Shown: positions 51,589 to 60,264 of the stretch, piece after piece
How the letters are laid out: each line of letters starts with the position of its first letter
Numbering within the stretch: position 1 is the first letter of the stretch
Assembly (NCBI RefSeq): GCF_018324205.1
Contig: NZ_AP023356.1
Location: 8,190,501-8,254,500, forward strand
Reading direction: 5' to 3'
Length of the DNA stretch: 64,000 bases
DNA from: Actinoplanes ianthinogenes
GTDB lineage: Bacteria; Actinomycetota; Actinomycetes; Mycobacteriales; Micromonosporaceae
Notes under the pieces: generated by a model
Seen by the model: only the letters and a program-made list of their open reading frames with translations
The model's database searches: none
Told to the model about the DNA's origin: nothing
Made by a program: the position numbers and the translations under genes

Positions 51589-53262
51589 TCACTGGTAGAC
51601 GCGGACGTAGTCGACCAGCATCCGGCTGGGGAACGGGGTGGTGCTGTCGATCGGACCCGGGAAGTCGCCACCGACCGCGAGGTTCAGGATGAGGTAGAAC
51701 GGGTGGTCGTAGATCCACGGCCCACGCGTGTTCTCCACGGTGTCCTTGCTGGCGTTGAGGATCAGCGTGTTGTCGAGGAAGAACCGCATCCCCTTGCTGT
51801 CCCACTCGACCGCGTAGACGTGGAAGTCCTGGGAGAGGTCCACCGTCGAGAGCTTCTGGCCGTAACCGCCCGCCCCGTTGTACGCCGGCGCGTGCAGCGT
51901 CGAGTACACCTCGTTGGTGTTGCGGCCCAGGATCTCCATGATGTCGATCTCGCCGTTGTACGGCCACGGGCGGCCCTGGAGGAAGTCGGCGCCCATCATC
52001 CAGAACGCCGGCCACAGGCCGTTGCCCTTCGGCACCTTGATCCGCGCCTCGACCCGGCCGTACTGGGTGTGGAACTTGTTGCTGGTGTTCATCCGTGCCG
52101 AGGTGTACTGCCGGCCCTGGTAATCCTGCTTGCGAGCCTCGATGACCAGCTGGCCGGCGCCGTTCATCGACGCGTTCTCGCTGTTCGGCGTGTAGTACTG
52201 GACCTCGCCGTTCTGCGGGACGCCCGGGTCGTACGTCCACTTCGCGGTGTCCGGCTTGACGCCGTTCGCGCCGTTGAACTCGTCGGAGAAGACCAGGCGG
52301 GTGGCCGGGAACGTGGGGTCGGCCGGCTTGGCGGGCGGGTCGACCGGGTTGCCGCCGGTGCCGTAAACGCTGAACTCCCAGAGCGAGTACCCGTACGGGC
52401 CACTGCGGGCGGTGCCGTACATCCGCACGTACCGGCCGGTGCCGGTGGCGTTGATGACGTCCTTCAGGCCGTCACCGGTGGTGGTGGAGTAAATGCTCGT
52501 CCAGGTGGTGGCGTCGTTCGACACCTGGATCTGGTAGGACTTCGCGTACGCCGGATCCCACTGGAGCACGACCTGGCTGACCTGTGCCGTGGCGCCCAGG
52601 TCGACGTAGATCCAGCCCGGGTCCACCCAGCCGGTGGTGGAGCTGGTCGCCCAGCGGCTGGCCGGGTCGTTGTCGAACGCCTTGTCCGCGGTGCACGGGT
52701 TGCAGTTCACGTCGTTCTGCTCGGACGAGGCGCGCGCCGGTTTGGCGTACGAAAGCAGCTTGTTGGTCGGGTTGGTGGTGCCGCCGCCGGAGAACACCTG
52801 GAACTCCCAGAACGAGTATCCGTAAAGCTCCAGGGCGCGCTGCGTCAGGTTGATCCGGACGTAGCGGGCGGTGCCGGAGACGGGGATGCTCTGCTGGCCG
52901 CCGGTGCCGGTGCTGGTCGCGTAGGCCTGGGTCCAGGCGTTGCCGTCCGCGGAGAACTGGATGGTGAACGCCTTGGCGTAGGCGTTCTCCCAGTTGATCG
53001 CGATCCGGCTGATCGAGGTGGACGCGCCCAGGTCGACCTGGAACCACTGGCTGGCGGCGAAGGCGCTGGACCACCGGGTGCCGTTGTCGCCGTCGTTGCC
53101 GGAGCTCGCCGGGGTCCCGGCCCACTCCGACGACGAGGCGGTGGACGGCTTGTTCTGCGAGACCAGCGTCTCGGCGGCCTGGGCGCCGCTCGGGACGCCG
53201 GCCAGTGCGGCGAGAAGGCCGGTCGCGGCGGCGGCGACGGCCCATTTTCGGGCAGGGGACAT
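51589..53262 (-). CDS. secreted GH16 beta-glucanase with two discoidin-type CBMs
   Basis: The 557-residue enzyme has a signal peptide (WAVAAAATGLLAALAGVPSG). Two F5/8-type (CBM32-like) modules follow at about 35-160 (NDGDNGTRWSSAFAASQWFQ, GYSFWEFQVF) and 165-305 (DNDPASRWATSS, GYSLWEFSVYG). A C-terminal GH16 domain begins VFSDEFNGANGVKPD and holds the catalytic motif GEIDIMEILG near 437, with both glutamates and the aspartate present. It probably cleaves beta-1,3-glucan such as laminarin or fungal wall polymer. ATG 53262 has GAGGAG upstream. A palindrome lies about 115 bp upstream. Confidence 0.93.
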   Translation of the reverse strand: MSPARKWAVAAAATGLLAALAGVPSGAQAAETLVSQNKPSTASSSEWAGTPASSGNDGDNGTRWSSAFAASQWFQVDLGASTSISRIAINWENAYAKAFTIQFSADGNAWTQAYATSTGTGGQQSIPVSGTARYVRINLTQRALELYGYSFWEFQVFSGGGTTNPTNKLLSYAKPARASSEQNDVNCNPCTADKAFDNDPASRWATSSTTGWVDPGWIYVDLGATAQVSQVVLQWDPAYAKSYQIQVSNDATTWTSIYSTTTGDGLKDVINATGTGRYVRMYGTARSGPYGYSLWEFSVYGTGGNPVDPPAKPADPTFPATRLVFSDEFNGANGVKPDTAKWTYDPGVPQNGEVQYYTPNSENASMNGAGQLVIEARKQDYQGRQYTSARMNTSNKFHTQYGRVEARIKVPKGNGLWPAFWMMGADFLQGRPWPYNGEIDIMEILGRNTNEVYSTLHAPAYNGAGGYGQKLSTVDLSQDFHVYAVEWDSKGMRFFLDNTLILNASKDTVENTRGPWIYDHPFYLILNLAVGGDFPGPIDSTTPFPSRMLVDYVRVYQ

Positions 53263-53378
53263 CGGGGACTCCTCGGGGACGGGGTGTGTGACAAAGCCGT
53301 TGCGGGCTGGGGAACAGGCTGTGAAATCGCTCTCTTGCCGGACACTGTGTCGCCGCCACCGACCGGTGTCAATGGCTC

Positions 53379-53394
53379 CCGGAACCGGTTCCGG
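53379..53394. promoter_or_regulatory. 16-bp palindrome upstream of the glucanase gene
   Basis: CCGGAACCGGTTCCGG is perfectly symmetrical, and a further GGTTCCGG half-site follows at 53399. It lies between the divergent glucanase and acetyltransferase genes. The GC-centred symmetry is like operators of LacI-type sugar regulators, but none is encoded nearby. Confidence 0.5.
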
Positions 53395-53463
53395 CAGCGG
53401 TTCCGGCATCAACGCAGGTCACGCGACGGATCGCCGGCGAGTTCCGGAACCTCGGGGCGCCTA

Positions 53464-53481
53464 TGTGTACGCTTGTACACA
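53464..53481. promoter_or_regulatory. TetR-type operator overlapping the start of the acetyltransferase operon
   Basis: TGTGTACGCTTGTACACA is an inverted repeat with perfect 7-bp arms and a 4-bp centre. It contains the -10-like TACGCT (53468-53473), which lies seven bases before ATG 53481, so binding would block both the promoter and the transcription start. The TetR gene in the same operon (54040) is the likely ligand. Confidence 0.75.
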
Positions 53482-54047
53482 TGACTTCGATGCGGGAGCG
53501 CATGCTCGCCGGTGAGCTCTACCTCGCCGACGACCCGGAGCTGGGCGAGGCCGCCCTGCGTGCCTTCGAGCTGATGGACGAGTTCAACGCGACCCCGATC
53601 CGCGAGTCCGACCGGCGCCGCCGGCTGCTGACCGAGCTGCTCGGCGAGGTCGGCGAGGGCGTGGAGATCCGGCCGCCGCTGCGGATCGACTACGGCCGGC
53701 ACCTGCGGATCGGCGCGCGCACGTTCGCCAACTTCGGCCTGGTCGCGCTGGACGTCGCCCCGATCACCATCGGCGCCGACGTGCAGATCGGCACCAACGT
53801 GCAGCTGCTCACCCCGACCCACCCGATCGAACCCGGCCCCCGCCGGGACAAGTGGGAGGCGGCCAAGCCGATCAGCATCGGCGACAACGTCTGGCTCGGC
53901 TCCGGCGCGATCGTCCTCCCGGGAGTCACCATCGGGGAGAACACGGTGGTCGGCGCCGGTGCCGTGGTCACCCGCGACCTGCCGGCCAACGTGGTGGCGG
54001 TCGGCAATCCGGCCCGGGTGATCCGTAGCATCGACCCGGATGACTGA
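53481..54047 (+). CDS. maltose/galactoside O-acetyltransferase-like protein
   Basis: The 188-residue hexapeptide-repeat enzyme begins MTSMRERMLAGELYLADDPE. It contains RPPLRIDYGRHLRIGARTFA, the catalytic-histidine loop TPTHPIEPGPRRD and left-handed beta-helix repeats (ISIGDNVWLGSGAIVLPGVT, IGENTVVGAGAVVTRDLPAN). It resembles Maa/LacA/NodL acetyl-CoA-dependent sugar acetyltransferases. The start at 53481 is set by the promoter; an upstream ATG would lie within the operator. It overlaps the TetR gene by 8 bp. Confidence 0.92.
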   Translation: MTSMRERMLAGELYLADDPELGEAALRAFELMDEFNATPIRESDRRRRLLTELLGEVGEGVEIRPPLRIDYGRHLRIGARTFANFGLVALDVAPITIGADVQIGTNVQLLTPTHPIEPGPRRDKWEAAKPISIGDNVWLGSGAIVLPGVTIGENTVVGAGAVVTRDLPANVVAVGNPARVIRSIDPDD

Positions 54048-54588
54048 CAGACGGACCCGGCGGCACGACCCCGGGCGACGCGACCGGCTGATCGACGCCG
54101 CCCTCGAGGTGATCGCCGAGCGGGGCGTCGCCGGGACCACGCACCGCGAGATCGCCCGGGTCGCCGACGTGCCGCTGGGCTCGATGACCTACCACTTCAG
54201 CTCGCTGGACGAGGTGCTCGCCGAGGCGTTCACCCGGCACGCCGCGGCCGCCGCCGACGTCTTCGACGAGCGGCTCGGCGCCGCCACCGACCGGGACAGC
54301 GCCATCGAGGCGGTCATCGCGCTCATCCGCGACGACCTGATCGGCTCGCCGAAAGACCTGGTCATGGCGGTGGAGCTGTACGTCGCGGCGGCCCGCAACC
54401 CGGCGCTGCGGGCGGTCACCCAGGGCTGGATGCAGCGCAGCCGTACCGCGCTGGAGCGGCACTTCGACCCGACCACGGCGCGCGAGCTGGACGCCCTGAT
54501 CGAGGGCCTGGTGCTGCACAGCGTCCTGTCCACCGACCCGATGACCCCGGACCAGATCCGCCACGCCGTCGAGCGTTACCTGCGCTGA
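54040..54588 (+). CDS. TetR-family regulator of the acetyltransferase operon
   Basis: The 182-residue protein has the helix-turn-helix IDAALEVIAERGVAGTTHRE, then VADVPLGSMTYHFSSLDEVL, and a helical effector domain. It is translated from an ATG inside the end of the acetyltransferase gene, so the two form an autoregulated operon with the palindrome at 53464-53481. Confidence 0.9.
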   Translation: MTDRRTRRHDPGRRDRLIDAALEVIAERGVAGTTHREIARVADVPLGSMTYHFSSLDEVLAEAFTRHAAAAADVFDERLGAATDRDSAIEAVIALIRDDLIGSPKDLVMAVELYVAAARNPALRAVTQGWMQRSRTALERHFDPTTARELDALIEGLVLHSVLSTDPMTPDQIRHAVERYLR

Positions 54589-54592
54589 TTGA

Positions 54593-55126
54593 ATGTCGCC
54601 CGTGGAACGGATGAGCAGTCGCGTGGTGTACCGGAATCCGTGGATGACCGTGCGGGAGGACGAGATCCGCCGGCCGGACGGCAGCCCGGGCATCTACGGC
54701 GTGGTGGAGAAACCGGACTTCGCCCTGGTCCTGCCGCGCTGGCGGGACGGGTTCTGGCTGGTCGAGCAGTTCCGGTACCCGATCGGGCGGCGAGCCTGGG
54801 AGTTCCCGCAGGGCAGCTGGGGGAGTGGGGCGAGCGGCGACCAGCTCGCCCTGGCGCGGCAGGAGCTGGCCGAGGAGACCGGGCTGCGAGCCGGCACGAT
54901 GACCCACCTCGGGCACCTCTACGAGGCGTACGGATATTCCACCCAGGCCTTCGACGTGTACCTCGCCACCGACCTGGCCGAGGGCGAGCCGGACCGGGAG
55001 ATCGGCGAACAGGACATGATCCACCGGGCGGTCACCGACGCGGAGATCACCGAGATGATCCGGTCCGGTCAGATCGTCGACGCGCCGTCGCTGGCGGCGC
55101 TCACCCTGTACCGGCTCGGTTCCTGA
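54593..55126 (+). CDS. Nudix hydrolase (ADP-ribose pyrophosphatase-like)
   Basis: The 177-residue protein resembles NudF/ADPRase: YRNPWMTVREDEIRRPDG, VEKPDFALVLPRWRDGFWLV, EQFRYPIGRRAWEFPQGSWG and the Nudix helix ARQELAEETGLRAG. The first glutamate of the strict box is replaced, but the REL/EEXG core is kept as QELAEETG. It follows the tetR gene by 4 bp and may be co-transcribed. Its last 58 bp overlap the convergent BTAD regulator gene. An ATG at 54611 is an alternative start. Confidence 0.88.
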   Translation: MSPVERMSSRVVYRNPWMTVREDEIRRPDGSPGIYGVVEKPDFALVLPRWRDGFWLVEQFRYPIGRRAWEFPQGSWGSGASGDQLALARQELAEETGLRAGTMTHLGHLYEAYGYSTQAFDVYLATDLAEGEPDREIGEQDMIHRAVTDAEITEMIRSGQIVDAPSLAALTLYRLGS

Positions 55127-56913
55127 CGGCTCAGCAGCGCGTGCAGCGCCGGGTTCGCGATGTCGCCGGCCAGCAGCCGCGCGGCGTCGTGATCCCCGGC
55201 CTGGCCGAGAGCCGCGCCGTGCCACATCGCCCGCACGGTCATCTCCCGCATCCCGGTCCGCGACGCCAGCCGCCGCAGCGCGCCGACCCAGAGCGGGGCG
55301 TTCGGATGACCGTGCCGCCGGCCGAGTTCGCACTGCGCGTCGAGGATGTAGGCGTCGAGCCAGACATACGAGTCGGCCATCCGGTTCGACCGCCGCCGGG
55401 CGTCGGCGAGCAGCGCGAAGGCCTGCTCGGTACGCCCGGCCGCCTCGGCGGTCAGCGCCAGCGACCGGGCGGAGATCCCCTCCCAGCAGGGGTCACCGAG
55501 CTGGCAGGCGCGGGCGAACGCCTGCTGGAGCATGGCACCGGCGGCCGCGGTCTCGGACGCGGCCAGGTGCACCTCGCCGCGCAGCGCCTGCGGCCAGGGC
55601 AGGAAGGCCAGCCAGTGGTCCCGCTCGGCGAGCCGGATCGCCGCGTCGAGGTGCTCGGCGGCCGGCTCGACCGCACCGGTGAGCAGGTGCACCCGGCCGA
55701 GCATGGACAGCGCGTACGCCTCGGTGCGCGGGTCGGCGCAGGAGCGGGCGAGCTCGGCGGCCCGTTCCAGCAGCCGGGCGGCCGGGGCGTACGCCGCCCG
55801 GTCGCTCTCCACCGCGCCGAGGTAGGTGGTGGCCCGGGCGGCGATCGCCCCCGAGTCGCCGGCGACGGCGAGCGCGTCGGTCAGCCGGCGGTGGCTGCGG
55901 TCGTACCGGGCGCGCAGGAAGTCGACGTAGCCGATCTCGGCGCGGGCCCGTGCCACGGCGGCCGGATCACCGCCGGCGAGCCCGAGCCGCTCGGCCTCGT
56001 AGAGAACGGCCAGCCCCTCCTCGTCCATCCCCCGCATCGAGTGGATCAACGCCTCGGCCAGCCGCAGCCGGGCGGCCAGCCGGGACGGCCCACTCCCGGA
56101 CCGGTCGGCCAGCCCGATCGCGGTGCGCAGCGACCGGACGCCGGTCTCCACCGCGCCGGCCGCCACCGCCGCCGCGCCCGACTCCACGATCGCCTCGAGG
56201 GACGCGTCGTCCGCGACGACCTCCCGTTGCCGCCGGCCCTCACCCATGGCCTGCTCGATCGCCCGCCCCGGAGCGACCCCGAGCTCCTCGCGGAACAGGT
56301 CGGTGACCGCCGCGAACTGCTGCTCGGCCGCCCGGTCGTCCCCGGCGAGCCGGTACAGCCGGATCACCAGGGCCTGATGGTTCTCGTCCAGCGGGCTCAT
56401 CGCGGCGGCCCGCAGCGCCAGCCGGCTCGCCGCCTCGAGATCATCCTCGGCCAGCCGGCCCAGCGCGGCCTCGTGCAGGATCGCCTCGGCCGCCGCGGCG
56501 CACCGCCGCCGCTCGGCGAGCAGCCAGGACTCGAACGCCGGGGCGTCCCGGAGGGTGATGCCCTCCAGCAGGTCGGCGCCCAGGCCGGGCAGGCCGACGG
56601 CGTCCGTCCAGGCGCCGTGGGTGAGGACGGTGACGTCGACGACGGCGTCCGGTGGCAACCCCAGCACCACCGGATCGCCGTCCAGCGTGACGCCCAGGCA
56701 GCGGCGGATCTCGGCAAGTCCCCAGCGCAGGGCCCGCAGCGGGTCCTGCGCCTCGGCGTAGAGCAGGCCGGCGAGCCGCCCCCGGGTCAGCGGGCGTTCG
56801 CTGAGGATCAGGCAGGCCAGCAACGCCCAGCTCTTGCGGCTGCGCATCTGGTACGCACCCCCGCCCGGCCGCTCGACCCGGGGCGGACCGAGCAGGTGCA
56901 CGGTGAGACCCAT
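55069..56913 (-). CDS. BTAD-domain (SARP-like) regulator with TPR tail
   Basis: The 614-residue protein starts with a winged-helix region (GLTVHLLGPPRVERPGGGAY, SRKSWALLACLILSERPLTR). A BTAD domain follows to about 240 (NHQALVIRLYRLAGDDRAAE, EELGVAPGRAIEQAMGEGRR), then about 350 residues of TPR-like helical pairs. There is no ATPase. Small- and medium-size BTAD proteins act as transcriptional activators. It is downstream of the DUF4242 gene by 24 bp and probably in the same transcript. Targets are not evident. Confidence 0.9.
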   Translation of the reverse strand: MGLTVHLLGPPRVERPGGGAYQMRSRKSWALLACLILSERPLTRGRLAGLLYAEAQDPLRALRWGLAEIRRCLGVTLDGDPVVLGLPPDAVVDVTVLTHGAWTDAVGLPGLGADLLEGITLRDAPAFESWLLAERRRCAAAAEAILHEAALGRLAEDDLEAASRLALRAAAMSPLDENHQALVIRLYRLAGDDRAAEQQFAAVTDLFREELGVAPGRAIEQAMGEGRRQREVVADDASLEAIVESGAAAVAAGAVETGVRSLRTAIGLADRSGSGPSRLAARLRLAEALIHSMRGMDEEGLAVLYEAERLGLAGGDPAAVARARAEIGYVDFLRARYDRSHRRLTDALAVAGDSGAIAARATTYLGAVESDRAAYAPAARLLERAAELARSCADPRTEAYALSMLGRVHLLTGAVEPAAEHLDAAIRLAERDHWLAFLPWPQALRGEVHLAASETAAAGAMLQQAFARACQLGDPCWEGISARSLALTAEAAGRTEQAFALLADARRRSNRMADSYVWLDAYILDAQCELGRRHGHPNAPLWVGALRRLASRTGMREMTVRAMWHGAALGQAGDHDAARLLAGDIANPALHALLSRQEPSRYRVSAASDGASTI

Positions 56914-56937
56914 CGCCGGCTCGGTCCTCTCGCTCGC

Positions 56938-57189
56938 TCAGCCCTGGGCGCTGATCGGGTAGATCTCGTCGGCCACCAGCCCGTGCGCCTTGCGGTGCAC
57001 GGTGGTCGCCGCCTCCGCGTCCGGCGCCTCGACCAGGCAGAAGATCTTCCCACCGGCCTCGTCCACCCAGTACTTCAGGTAGTTGACCCCGAAGCCGTCC
57101 TGCACGGCCAGGTCGGCCTCGTGCGCGGCGGCGACATCGCCGGCCAGCACACCGTCGCCGACATTGTGGACATCCATGAACAGCGGCAC
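56938..57189 (-). CDS. DUF4242 protein (SCO4226-like, possible nickel binder)
   Basis: The 83-residue protein MPLFMDVHNVGDGVLAGDVA, followed by AHEADLAVQDGFGVNYLKYW, DEAGGKIFCLVEAPDAEAAT and HRKAHGLVADEIYPI, matches DUF4242. SCO4226 of Streptomyces, a member of this family, binds nickel. Histidines suited to metal binding are visible. The GTG start has a GGAG upstream. It heads an operon with the BTAD regulator. Confidence 0.88.
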   Translation of the reverse strand: MPLFMDVHNVGDGVLAGDVAAAHEADLAVQDGFGVNYLKYWVDEAGGKIFCLVEAPDAEAATTVHRKAHGLVADEIYPISAQG

Positions 57190-57283
57190 TCTCGTCTCCT
57201 GACAGTAGCGGTCCGGGCGTCTCCCGGGCCCGTGCGCTCCATCAGACAGCCGTGCCGTTTGACGCGCCGTTTGACGGATCGCG

Positions 57284-58762
57284 TCAGGCCGCGGCGACGG
57301 TGGCCCGGGGTTCCAGGGACTCCTGCCAGACCGCCCAGCGGGTCTCCGGCCCGAGCGCCTTGGCCCGGTACATCGCCAGGTCGGCGCGGTGCACGATCTC
57401 GTCGTGGGTCAGCTCGCCGGGTGCCGAGACCGCCACGCCGATGCTGGCGGCGAGCTCGACCAGCCGGTTGTCGATCACCACGGGACCCATCGTCGCGGCG
57501 ATCAGGCCGGCCACCTCGTACGCCTGCTCCGGGCGGTCCAGATCGGTCAGCAGCACCGAGAACTCGTCGCCGCCCATCCGGCACGGCAGGCCCGGCGCCC
57601 GCACGCAGTGCTTGAGCACCTCGGCGAACTCGACCAGCACCAGGTCACCCGACTTGTGCCCGAGGGTGTCGTTGACCTGCTTGAACCCGTTCATGTCGAT
57701 CACCAGGACGGCCGAGTGCTTGCCCGTCCGGGCGGCCCGCGCCAGGTTCCGGTACGACATGGCCCGGAACCGGGACCGGTTCGCCAGCCCGGTGAGCCCG
57801 TCGGTCAGCGCCCGCTCGTCGCTCTCCCGCTGCACCAGCGTCTGCCGGCACAGCACCAGCGTGCTCAGCACCGACCCGCCGATGGCCAGGCCGCCCCACG
57901 GGTACAAAGTCTCCTCCTGCACGGCGGCGGCGAGCATGAGCACGTGCGCCATGCCGACCGCCGCGAACGGCAGGTACCGGCTGCCGCCCCGGTCGGCGCG
58001 CGCCTCCCGGGGCCCGGCCGCGAGGGCCCGGCACTGCTCGGCCGCGGCCGCCGCCAGCAGCGCGTCGGTGGTGATCCAGCAGACGAACTGCCACGGCGAG
58101 TGCATCTCGAACTGGCCGCGGCCGTGCAGATAGCCGTGCACGCCGTCGCCGGCGAACAGCACCAGCGTGCCGGCCGCGAGCAGCCGCAGCGGGCGCCGCG
58201 CGGACGGGTCGCCGCCGCGCAGCAGGGCACGGGCGACCAGGAACAGCAGCGCCAGGTCGGTGATCGGGTAGACGCCGGCGGCGACCACGACGGCGGGCGA
58301 GACACCGTGCGCGTCGACGTACGGGCCGAACGAGACGTACCAGAGCAGCACCATGCCGCCGGTGAGGACGGTGCCGGCGTCCAGCGCGGTCTTCCAGCGG
58401 TCCCGGCGGTTCATCGGCGCGAGCGGGAACCGCTGCAACGCCACCAGCAGGGCCAGCACGAACACCACGTGCGTGACGTCGTCGGCGGCGCCGATCCCGG
58501 CCGCCCGCAGCCCGGCGACCAGCAGCGGCGAGGCGACCAGCACGGCGAGGCTGACGGCGACCGCCCGCCACGCCTGCCGGAGCCGGGGCAGCAGGGCCGC
58601 CGACCGGGCCGCCCGGATCGCGGCGATCATGCCGATCACCCCGAAGACCAGCCGGGCCACCTCGACGACGTCCACCCGGGCGGACAGCAGCAGCACGAAC
58701 CCGGCGAAGAGCAGCCCCAGCACGGCGTGCACGGGTGGCACACGTCTGATCCAGGTGTGCAC
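57284..58762 (-). CDS. membrane-bound diguanylate cyclase (GGDEF)
   Basis: The 492-residue protein has about ten hydrophobic segments in residues 8-330, with LDAGTVLTGGMVLLWYVSFG, VYPITDLALLFLVARALLRG and LFAGDGVHGYLHG. A GGDEF domain follows, with LTDGLTGLANRSRF, IDMNGFKQVNDTLGHKSGD and an intact RMGGDEF. The GTG start at 58762 has GGAGGAGG upstream; the open frame far beyond is antisense to the next gene. It resembles the cyclase at 32473 over its whole length and is likely a paralogue. Confidence 0.93.
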   Translation of the reverse strand: MHTWIRRVPPVHAVLGLLFAGFVLLLSARVDVVEVARLVFGVIGMIAAIRAARSAALLPRLRQAWRAVAVSLAVLVASPLLVAGLRAAGIGAADDVTHVVFVLALLVALQRFPLAPMNRRDRWKTALDAGTVLTGGMVLLWYVSFGPYVDAHGVSPAVVVAAGVYPITDLALLFLVARALLRGGDPSARRPLRLLAAGTLVLFAGDGVHGYLHGRGQFEMHSPWQFVCWITTDALLAAAAAEQCRALAAGPREARADRGGSRYLPFAAVGMAHVLMLAAAVQEETLYPWGGLAIGGSVLSTLVLCRQTLVQRESDERALTDGLTGLANRSRFRAMSYRNLARAARTGKHSAVLVIDMNGFKQVNDTLGHKSGDLVLVEFAEVLKHCVRAPGLPCRMGGDEFSVLLTDLDRPEQAYEVAGLIAATMGPVVIDNRLVELAASIGVAVSAPGELTHDEIVHRADLAMYRAKALGPETRWAVWQESLEPRATVAAA

Positions 58763-58846
58763 GAGTCCTCCTCCGGTGCGCTGACCGCGGTCTGATCGGT
58801 CACCGCGCGGACCACTTGAGAACCCGTCGAATCGTAGGATCGTCGG

Positions 58847-60028
58847 ATGTCCGTTCCACAGACGCATGACGAGGCGGTCGCCGCCGCCCACCGGCTCGCC
58901 GCCGAGCTCGCCCCCGGCGCGATCGGGCGCGACCGCGACGGCGCGACGGTGATCCCGTCCGAGGCGCTCGCCGCGCTCGACTCCTCCGGCCTGCTCGCCG
59001 TCACCGTCCCGGTCGCCGACGGCGGGCCCGGGCTGGGCCCGCGCACCCTCGCCGAGGTCGGCCGGATCATCGCGGCCGCCGACCCGTCGATCGCCCAGGT
59101 CCCGCAGGCCCACTTCCTGATGGTCGACATCCTCGCGGTGCACGGCAGCCCGGAGACCCGCAAGCGGTTGTACGGCGAGGTGCTGGCCGGCCGCCGCTTC
59201 GGCAACGCGCTGGCGGAGCGCGGCGGTAAACACGCCCAGGACCTGCGGACGCGGATCAGCGGTGGCCGCCTCGACGGCGTCAAGTACTACACCACCGGCG
59301 CCCTCACCAGCGCCTGGATCGCGGTCAGCGCGCTGGACGAGCAGGGCCGGCTGGTGCTCGCCTTCGTCGCCCGGGACGCCGCCGGCGTGGCGGTCGACAC
59401 CGACTGGGACGTGATCGGGCAGCGCGCCACGATCAGCGGGACGGCCACCTTCACCGGCGTGCCGGTCGAGCCGGGGCTGCGTCTGGACTACGCGCACGCC
59501 TACGAGCAGCCGCAGCAGCTCGGGGCCCGGGCGCAGCTGTACCACGCGGCGATCGAGGTGGGTATCGCCGGCGCCGCGCTCGCCGACGCCCGGGAGTATC
59601 TGCGGACCAAGGCGCGCCCGTCGACCGAGGCGGTCCGGGCCGGCGCGTCGGCCGCCGCCGACGACCCGCACGTGCGGCACCGCTACGGCCGGCTGGCCAG
59701 CCGGGTGCGGGCGGCCGAGGCGCTGCTCGAGTCGGCCGCCCGTACCCTCGAGGAGGTGACCCTGACCCCGGCGGACGCCGACGCCGCCGCGCGGGGCTCG
59801 CTCGCGGTCGCGGCCGCCAAGGCGTTCGGCAGCGAGGTCGCGGTCGAGGCCGGCTCGGAGCTGTTCCAGCTCTGCGGCACCAGCTCGGCCGCTGCCAAGT
59901 ACGACCTGGACCGCCACTGGCGCAACGCCCGCACCCACAGCGTCCACGACCCGCTCGACTGGAAGTACCACCACATCGCCGCGTACGAGCTGGCCGACGT
60001 CCTCCCGCCGAACCACGGCCAGCTCTAA
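58847..60028 (+). CDS. acyl-CoA dehydrogenase-like flavoprotein (SfnB/DszC type)
   Basis: The 393-residue protein has the acyl-CoA dehydrogenase fold (LDSSGLLAVTVPVADGGPGL, VPQAHFLMVDILAVHGSPET, GVKYYTTGALTSAWIAVSAL). It ends with FQLCGTSSAAAKYDLDRHWR, NARTHSVHDPLDWKYHHIAA, which is typical of the SfnB/DszC monooxygenase-like branch and not of true fatty-acid dehydrogenases. It may oxidise a sulfone or other xenobiotic using reduced flavin. TAGGAT (58835-58840) is six bases before the ATG. It is divergent from the cyclase gene by 84 bp. Confidence 0.9.
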   Translation: MSVPQTHDEAVAAAHRLAAELAPGAIGRDRDGATVIPSEALAALDSSGLLAVTVPVADGGPGLGPRTLAEVGRIIAAADPSIAQVPQAHFLMVDILAVHGSPETRKRLYGEVLAGRRFGNALAERGGKHAQDLRTRISGGRLDGVKYYTTGALTSAWIAVSALDEQGRLVLAFVARDAAGVAVDTDWDVIGQRATISGTATFTGVPVEPGLRLDYAHAYEQPQQLGARAQLYHAAIEVGIAGAALADAREYLRTKARPSTEAVRAGASAAADDPHVRHRYGRLASRVRAAEALLESAARTLEEVTLTPADADAAARGSLAVAAAKAFGSEVAVEAGSELFQLCGTSSAAAKYDLDRHWRNARTHSVHDPLDWKYHHIAAYELADVLPPNHGQL

Positions 60029-60228
60029 CCCGGGTTGATCACCAGGTCGAGCAGCAGCGTGCCGAGGAACAGGAAGAACAACCCGGTGGCCAGCACGGTG
60101 CCGAGGGTCCACGTCTCGCCGCGGTTGGCGTCGGCGGAGATGGCCGCCGCGATCAACGAACCGAGCACCAGCAGCACCAGCAGGTAGCGGAAGCGGGCAC
60201 GCTGGTGACCGGGGGTCCGTTCGCTCAT
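60025..60228 (-). CDS. small two-span membrane protein
   Basis: The 67-residue protein has two hydrophobic segments (YLLVLLVLGSLIAAAISA and LGTVLATGLFFLFLGTLLLD). It starts MSERTPGHQRARFR. It overlaps the convergent flavoprotein gene by four bases. No family is recognised, and no clear ribosome-binding site is seen, but the pattern of charged N-terminus and two spans looks genuine. Confidence 0.6.
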   Translation of the reverse strand: MSERTPGHQRARFRYLLVLLVLGSLIAAAISADANRGETWTLGTVLATGLFFLFLGTLLLDLVINPG

Positions 60229-60264
60229 GGTCGTTGATCGTAAACGGCCGGGCGGAGGACCGGG

